From the NCBI GenBank assembly GCA_028279945.1, contig JANQMT010000045.1:1-9290 (forward strand): a stretch of DNA of 9,290 nucleotides, written 5' to 3'. The notes below the pieces were generated by a model. The model saw only the letters and a list, made by a program, of their open reading frames with translations. It did not search any database and was not told where the DNA came from. This DNA comes from JAKSCF01 sp028279945 (GTDB taxonomy: Bacteria; Bacillota; Clostridia; Peptostreptococcales; JAAYPU01). Of this stretch, positions 6,203-9,290 are shown in pieces (the first letter of the stretch is position 1; the number at the start of each line of letters is the position of its first letter). A program made the translations under genes and the position numbers.

Positions 6203-7381
6203 ATGGATTCACAAAGAAATATTCTATATCCCCCAGGAAAAATAGGCATAATCGGTGGCGGTCAGTTAGGCAGGATGCTCACAATGGAAGCAAAAAGGAT
6301 GGGGTATCACGTTACGGTTCTTGATCCTAACCCCAAATCACCGGCCGGGCAGGTTTCGGATTTGCAAATTAACGCCGGTTTTTCTGATGCCCAACAAATT
6401 GAAAATTTAGCTAAGGCGACTGATGTCATGACATATGAATTTGAGCATATTAATGCAGATATTCTGTGTGAATTAGAAAAAAAAGGTTTTAGAATCATAC
6501 CTTCCGGACATACCCTTAAAAACATTCAAAACAAATACAAACAGAAATCTTTACTAATGAATGGGGGATTACCCGTTCCAAAATTCTGGAAAGCAGAGAG
6601 TATGGAAGATATTGAATGTATTATTAGAGAACATGGGCTGCCGTTTTTTATAAAATCTTCTTATGGGGCGTATGATGGTAAAGGAAATTATTTGATTCGT
6701 AGTAAAGAAGATGCGATAAAGGCATTAGAGGTCTTGGGGAACCATTCATTTTATGTCGAAGAATATATGGATTTTGAAAAAGAAATTTCTGTTATCGCAG
6801 CAGTTGATACCAAAGGAAATAAGGTGACATATCCTTTGGTTGAAAACTTACACCAAGAGAGTATTTTAAGGCTCACCAAAGCGCCGGCCGATATAAATGA
6901 TTCTATAGAAAAGCAAGCCTTAACAATAGTAGACCGAGTAATGGCACTATTGAATGATCAAGGTGTATTTTGTATTGAAATGTTTTTAGATAAAGGAGGG
7001 AAGCTTTATATCAATGAAATAGCCCCACGGCCCCATAATTCGGGACATTATACCATTGAAGCCTGTTTGACATCACAATACGAGCAATTGTTAAGAGTGA
7101 TGACGGGAATGCCTTTAGGGTCTGCAAAACTGCTCTCTCCATGTGTTATGATAAATATTTTGGGCAATATAAAAATAGAAGCCGGTGCTGATTATTTTAT
7201 AGACGGTATAGATAAAATATTGAGTCAAGAACAATCGTATATTCATTTATATGGTAAAGATAAGGTTTCCAAATTAAAAAAATTAGGACATATTACTGTA
7301 TTGAGAGATACGGTAGAATGTGCCCAAAAGGCAGCTTTAGACGCACTGGCACATATATCCATAAAAAGGGTGGATGAATAG
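6203..7381 (+). CDS. purK: PurK-like ATP-grasp carboxylase (N5-CAIR synthetase family)
   Basis: This 392-residue ATP-grasp protein matches PurK, which uses ATP and bicarbonate (through carboxyphosphate) to carboxylate 5-aminoimidazole ribotide. It has the N-terminal GGGQLGRM (18-25), ATP-binding loop KSSYGAYDGKGN (151-162), PLVENLHQESILRL (211-224), Mg ligands E259 and E272, and APRPHNSGHYTIEAC (274-288). Changes from typical sequences: the loop usually reads like KTTTGGYDGKGQ, and near the end the usual YGK..VRPGRKMGH reads YGKDKVSKLKKLGH (350-363), so the Arg of GRK, thought to contact the ribotide phosphate, is Lys (K359). A GGGGGCT ribosome site lies between it and beta2. The OFOR context and these changes leave open a specialised substrate. 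The family is certain; the purine role is not. Confidence 0.8.
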   Translation: MDSQRNILYPPGKIGIIGGGQLGRMLTMEAKRMGYHVTVLDPNPKSPAGQVSDLQINAGFSDAQQIENLAKATDVMTYEFEHINADILCELEKKGFRIIPSGHTLKNIQNKYKQKSLLMNGGLPVPKFWKAESMEDIECIIREHGLPFFIKSSYGAYDGKGNYLIRSKEDAIKALEVLGNHSFYVEEYMDFEKEISVIAAVDTKGNKVTYPLVENLHQESILRLTKAPADINDSIEKQALTIVDRVMALLNDQGVFCIEMFLDKGGKLYINEIAPRPHNSGHYTIEACLTSQYEQLLRVMTGMPLGSAKLLSPCVMINILGNIKIEAGADYFIDGIDKILSQEQSYIHLYGKDKVSKLKKLGHITVLRDTVECAQKAALDALAHISIKRVDE

Positions 7382-7456
7382 CAGAAAATGGTCAATATTT
7401 TATAATACGGTTGCATTGGATTTATATTGAGAGACATTAGGTTGGAGGTGAATTTT

Positions 7457-7921
7457 ATGGCTAATAAGATTGATAAAGTCGGTCATCCAAAGGTGGGTAT
7501 TATTATGGGGAGCGATTCGGATTTACATGTCATGAATGATGCTGCTAAAACATTGGATCAATTAGGAATAGAGGCTGAAATATGCATTGTTTCAGCTCAT
7601 AGGACACCGGATAGAATGTATCAATATGCTAAAACTGCTGAAGAAAGAGGTCTTGAAGTCATTATTGCCGGAGCCGGAGGTTCGGCTCATCTTCCTGGGA
7701 TGGTCGCTTCTTTGACTTGTATTCCGGTAATAGGCGTACCGGTTCAATCAAAAGATTTTGAAGGGGTGGATTCGCTGCTTTCGATTGTTCAAATGCCCAA
7801 GGGAGTGCCGGTAGCAGCCGTGTCCATTAACGGTGCTCACGAGGCTGCATTAGTAGCGGCAAGAATACTGAGTATAAATGATACCAAATTAAGACATCAA
7901 TTAAGTCTAAATGTTAAGTAG
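7457..7921 (+). CDS. purE: PurE-like protein (class I N5-CAIR mutase family)
   Basis: This 154-residue cytosolic protein matches class I PurE, which moves the carboxyl group of N5-CAIR to carbon 4 in purine synthesis. Core motifs are present: GSDSD (18-22), SAHRTP (46-51), AGAGGSAHLPGM (71-82), and DSLLSIVQMP (105-114). Departures: GGAAHLPGM has become GGSAHLPGM, the QSKALNG loop reads QSKDFEG, the SIGKAGAxNAG stretch is two residues shorter (SINGAHEAA, 123-131), and the C-terminus is about 15 residues shorter than in Bacillus PurE. I start at ATG 7457, which has GGAGGTGA at 7444-7451; an in-frame TTG at 7427 lacks a ribosome site. PurK directly upstream fits the class I pairing. No other purine genes are nearby. 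It may be ordinary PurE or a dedicated paralogue. Confidence 0.8.
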   Translation: MANKIDKVGHPKVGIIMGSDSDLHVMNDAAKTLDQLGIEAEICIVSAHRTPDRMYQYAKTAEERGLEVIIAGAGGSAHLPGMVASLTCIPVIGVPVQSKDFEGVDSLLSIVQMPKGVPVAAVSINGAHEAALVAARILSINDTKLRHQLSLNVK

Positions 7922-7953
7922 TTAAAAGCTTAATAAGCGGGAGGAATAAAGAA

Positions 7954-9171
7954 ATGAATGGGAGAAAAGTTTTAGGTATTCCTGCTGAAAAGGGAAGATG
8001 GGTGTTCGTTCCTTTAGGTGTTATTATTTTTATGTGTCTGGGAACTGTTTATTCTTGGAGTGTTTTCAGAATACCTTTGGAAGAATTATTTAATATTGGT
8101 GCGACGAAGAGTGGTTTGCCTTATATGTTATTTTTAATGTTTTATGCCGGGATAATGCCTGTCTCAGGAAAATTAATTGATAAATATGGACCAAGAACAA
8201 TGATGATTATTGGGGGGATCGTCGTAAGCTCAGGATGGATATTATCAGGATACGCAACCAATATTAATATCATGGCAATCACTTATGGCGTTATTGCAGG
8301 CGGAGGCGTGGGGATTGTTTATGGTGTTCCGCTTGCGGTGAATTCAAAATGGTTTCCCGAAAAAAAGGGATTGATAGTAGGCATAACATTATTCGGTTTT
8401 GGACTGTCTCCTTTAGTTACATCACCATTAGCAAGATGGTTTATAGATGAGTTGGGTGTGTTATCAGCTTTTAGAGTTATTGGATTTATATTTCTTATTA
8501 TTTTGGTATTGCTGTCACTTCCATTTAAATTTCCGGATCAAAACTCAATGAGGACAAAGGCAAATGTCAAAAATCATTCAGAAGGGCTTTCTGAAATCAA
8601 TACCAAGCAGATGCTTAAAAATAAAAAGTTTTATGGTCTATGGTTATGCTTTATAATAGGAACCTATAGTGGACTGATGGTCATTGGTATTACCAGTGCA
8701 GTAGGCCAAGAAATTATTAAGTTGGATTATGCTACCACAGCACAAATGGTATCATTATTTGCAATATTTAATGGCATTGGAAGGCCATTGTTTGGCTGGA
8801 TTACAGATAAATATTATCCTTTTATTGCATCTATAATAGCATTTGGGCTTATTATTTTCGCCTCATGTCTCATGTTAATGGCAAAGGAAGGCACAATTAT
8901 TTTGTATACGGTTTCTTTTGCATTACTTTGGTTGACACTGGGAGGATGGCTTGCTATTGCACCAACAGCTACTGCAATGTACTTTGGATTAAAGAATTAT
9001 AGTTCTAATTATGGATTCATATTTACTGCATATGGAGTAGGTGCGGTTTTGGGAGTTTCAACCTCGGGAATCATACGTGATATCTTCGGAAGTTATATTA
9101 TAGCATTCTATCCACTAATATTTTTAGTAATTATAGGATGTCTAATAGCTGCTTTTTTACTTAGAAAGTAA
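7954..9171 (+). CDS. MFS transporter, OFA (oxalate/formate antiporter-like) family
   Basis: This 405-residue inner-membrane protein has twelve predicted helices, roughly 15-37, 56-76, 82-101, 105-128, 138-160, 170-190, 225-247, 263-283, 288-308, 313-338, 351-372 and 378-402, with a hydrophilic loop at 191-224. OFA-type features are GTVYSWSVF in helix 1, GKLIDKYGPR between helices 2 and 3, NGIGRPLFG in helix 8 and NYGFIFTAYGVGA in helix 11. In OxlT of Oxalobacter, R272 and K355 bind oxalate. Here R277 fits R272, and the same 83-residue spacing puts Y360 at the K355 position, so the second charge seems lost. Transport of a monocarboxylate or another small acid is as likely as oxalate. GGGAGGA at 7939-7945 supports the start. 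As the last operon gene it probably supplies the OFOR substrate or exports a product. Confidence 0.82.
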   Translation: MNGRKVLGIPAEKGRWVFVPLGVIIFMCLGTVYSWSVFRIPLEELFNIGATKSGLPYMLFLMFYAGIMPVSGKLIDKYGPRTMMIIGGIVVSSGWILSGYATNINIMAITYGVIAGGGVGIVYGVPLAVNSKWFPEKKGLIVGITLFGFGLSPLVTSPLARWFIDELGVLSAFRVIGFIFLIILVLLSLPFKFPDQNSMRTKANVKNHSEGLSEINTKQMLKNKKFYGLWLCFIIGTYSGLMVIGITSAVGQEIIKLDYATTAQMVSLFAIFNGIGRPLFGWITDKYYPFIASIIAFGLIIFASCLMLMAKEGTIILYTVSFALLWLTLGGWLAIAPTATAMYFGLKNYSSNYGFIFTAYGVGAVLGVSTSGIIRDIFGSYIIAFYPLIFLVIIGCLIAAFLLRK

Positions 9172-9192
9172 TGATGTAAATAACACGATGAA

Positions 9193-9235
9193 AAAAAGGG
9201 TTGGATGATTGTAAAACCAACCCTTTTTGATTTTT
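9193..9235. terminator. Rho-independent terminator at operon end, possibly bidirectional
   Basis: Arms 9193-9204 (AAAAAGGGTTGG) and 9217-9228 (CCAACCCTTTTT) pair perfectly over 12 bases around a 12-base loop, followed by a T-rich tail. It lies 21 bases after the transporter stop codon. The A run on the 5' side would become a T run on the other strand, so it could also terminate a convergent gene. Confidence 0.85.
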
Positions 9236-9290
9236 ATCTTTTTTTGGTGGACCCAATATTTTCTTTAATCTTGCTCAAAGTCGCGTATTT
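9234..9290 (-). CDS. Possible C-terminal tail of a convergent gene (partial, unrecognised)
   Basis: Reading the minus strand from the window edge, 18 codons stay open (KYATLSKIKENIGSTKKR) and end in TAA at 9236-9234, directly next to the terminator. The other two minus frames hit stops quickly. The basic, lysine-rich ending is typical of a protein C-terminus, and the shared hairpin fits two convergent genes. The fragment is too short to assign a family. One plus-strand frame is also open here, so this is tentative. Confidence 0.35.
   Translation of the reverse strand, partial: KYATLSKIKENIGSTKKR

Noticed and set aside
7401..7406. TATAAT upstream of the PurE-like gene as an internal promoter
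   Set aside because: No reasonable -35 element is found 16-18 bases upstream, and no terminator precedes it, so operon readthrough is the simpler view.
7427..7456. TTG start for the PurE-like protein adding ten residues
   Set aside because: No ribosome site precedes the TTG, whereas the ATG at 7457 has GGAGGTGA at good spacing and gives the usual PurE N-terminus.
1..9290. CRISPR arrays, tRNA/rRNA genes, insertion sequences or phage genes
   Set aside because: No regularly spaced repeats, RNA-gene signatures, transposase motifs or terminal inverted repeats were seen. The only large repeat is the protein-level alpha/beta duplication.

Overview
The window is AT-rich and bacterial. It reads as an anaerobic low-GC Firmicute (Clostridia-like), judging by strong AGGAGG-type ribosome sites, tightly packed genes, oxygen-sensitive ferredoxin-linked enzymes and a DUF2294/MpsC-type fragment. 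The species cannot be fixed from this sequence.

Layout: (1) 1-288 is the C-terminal part of a DUF2294/MpsC-like protein with an in-frame stop at the window edge. (2) 289-676 is a non-coding leader holding weak promoter candidates, short inverted repeats and a strong terminator-type hairpin (530-571). (3) 677-9171 holds ten same-strand genes, most overlapping or separated by under 30 bases and none with an internal terminator that I can see, so probably one operon. (4) A terminator lies at 9193-9235, followed by what may be the tail of a convergent minus-strand gene.

The operon order is: CdhB-like (ACDS epsilon-type) protein; 2-oxoacid:ferredoxin oxidoreductase (OFOR) alpha1, beta1, gamma and delta (2x[4Fe-4S]); a second alpha2-beta2 pair; a PurK-like ATP-grasp protein; a PurE-like protein; and an OFA-family (oxalate/formate antiporter-like) MFS transporter. 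The two alpha/beta pairs are clear paralogues sharing one gamma/delta set, so two catalytic cores may dock on one electron-transfer module.

Working model (inference): the transporter imports or exchanges a small carboxylate, and the OFOR(s) oxidise it, or a product of it, to CO2 plus reduced ferredoxin. The transporter family suggests oxalate or a related C2/2-oxo acid, by analogy with oxalate oxidoreductase of Moorella. Against a confident oxalate call, the transporter seems to lack the OxlT lysine and the alpha active-site loops look unlike pyruvate enzymes. The PurK/PurE pair keeps its catalytic core but differs in substrate-contact loops and sits away from other pur genes. It may be a bicarbonate/carboxyl-handling module dedicated to this pathway, which is the most novel aspect of the window.
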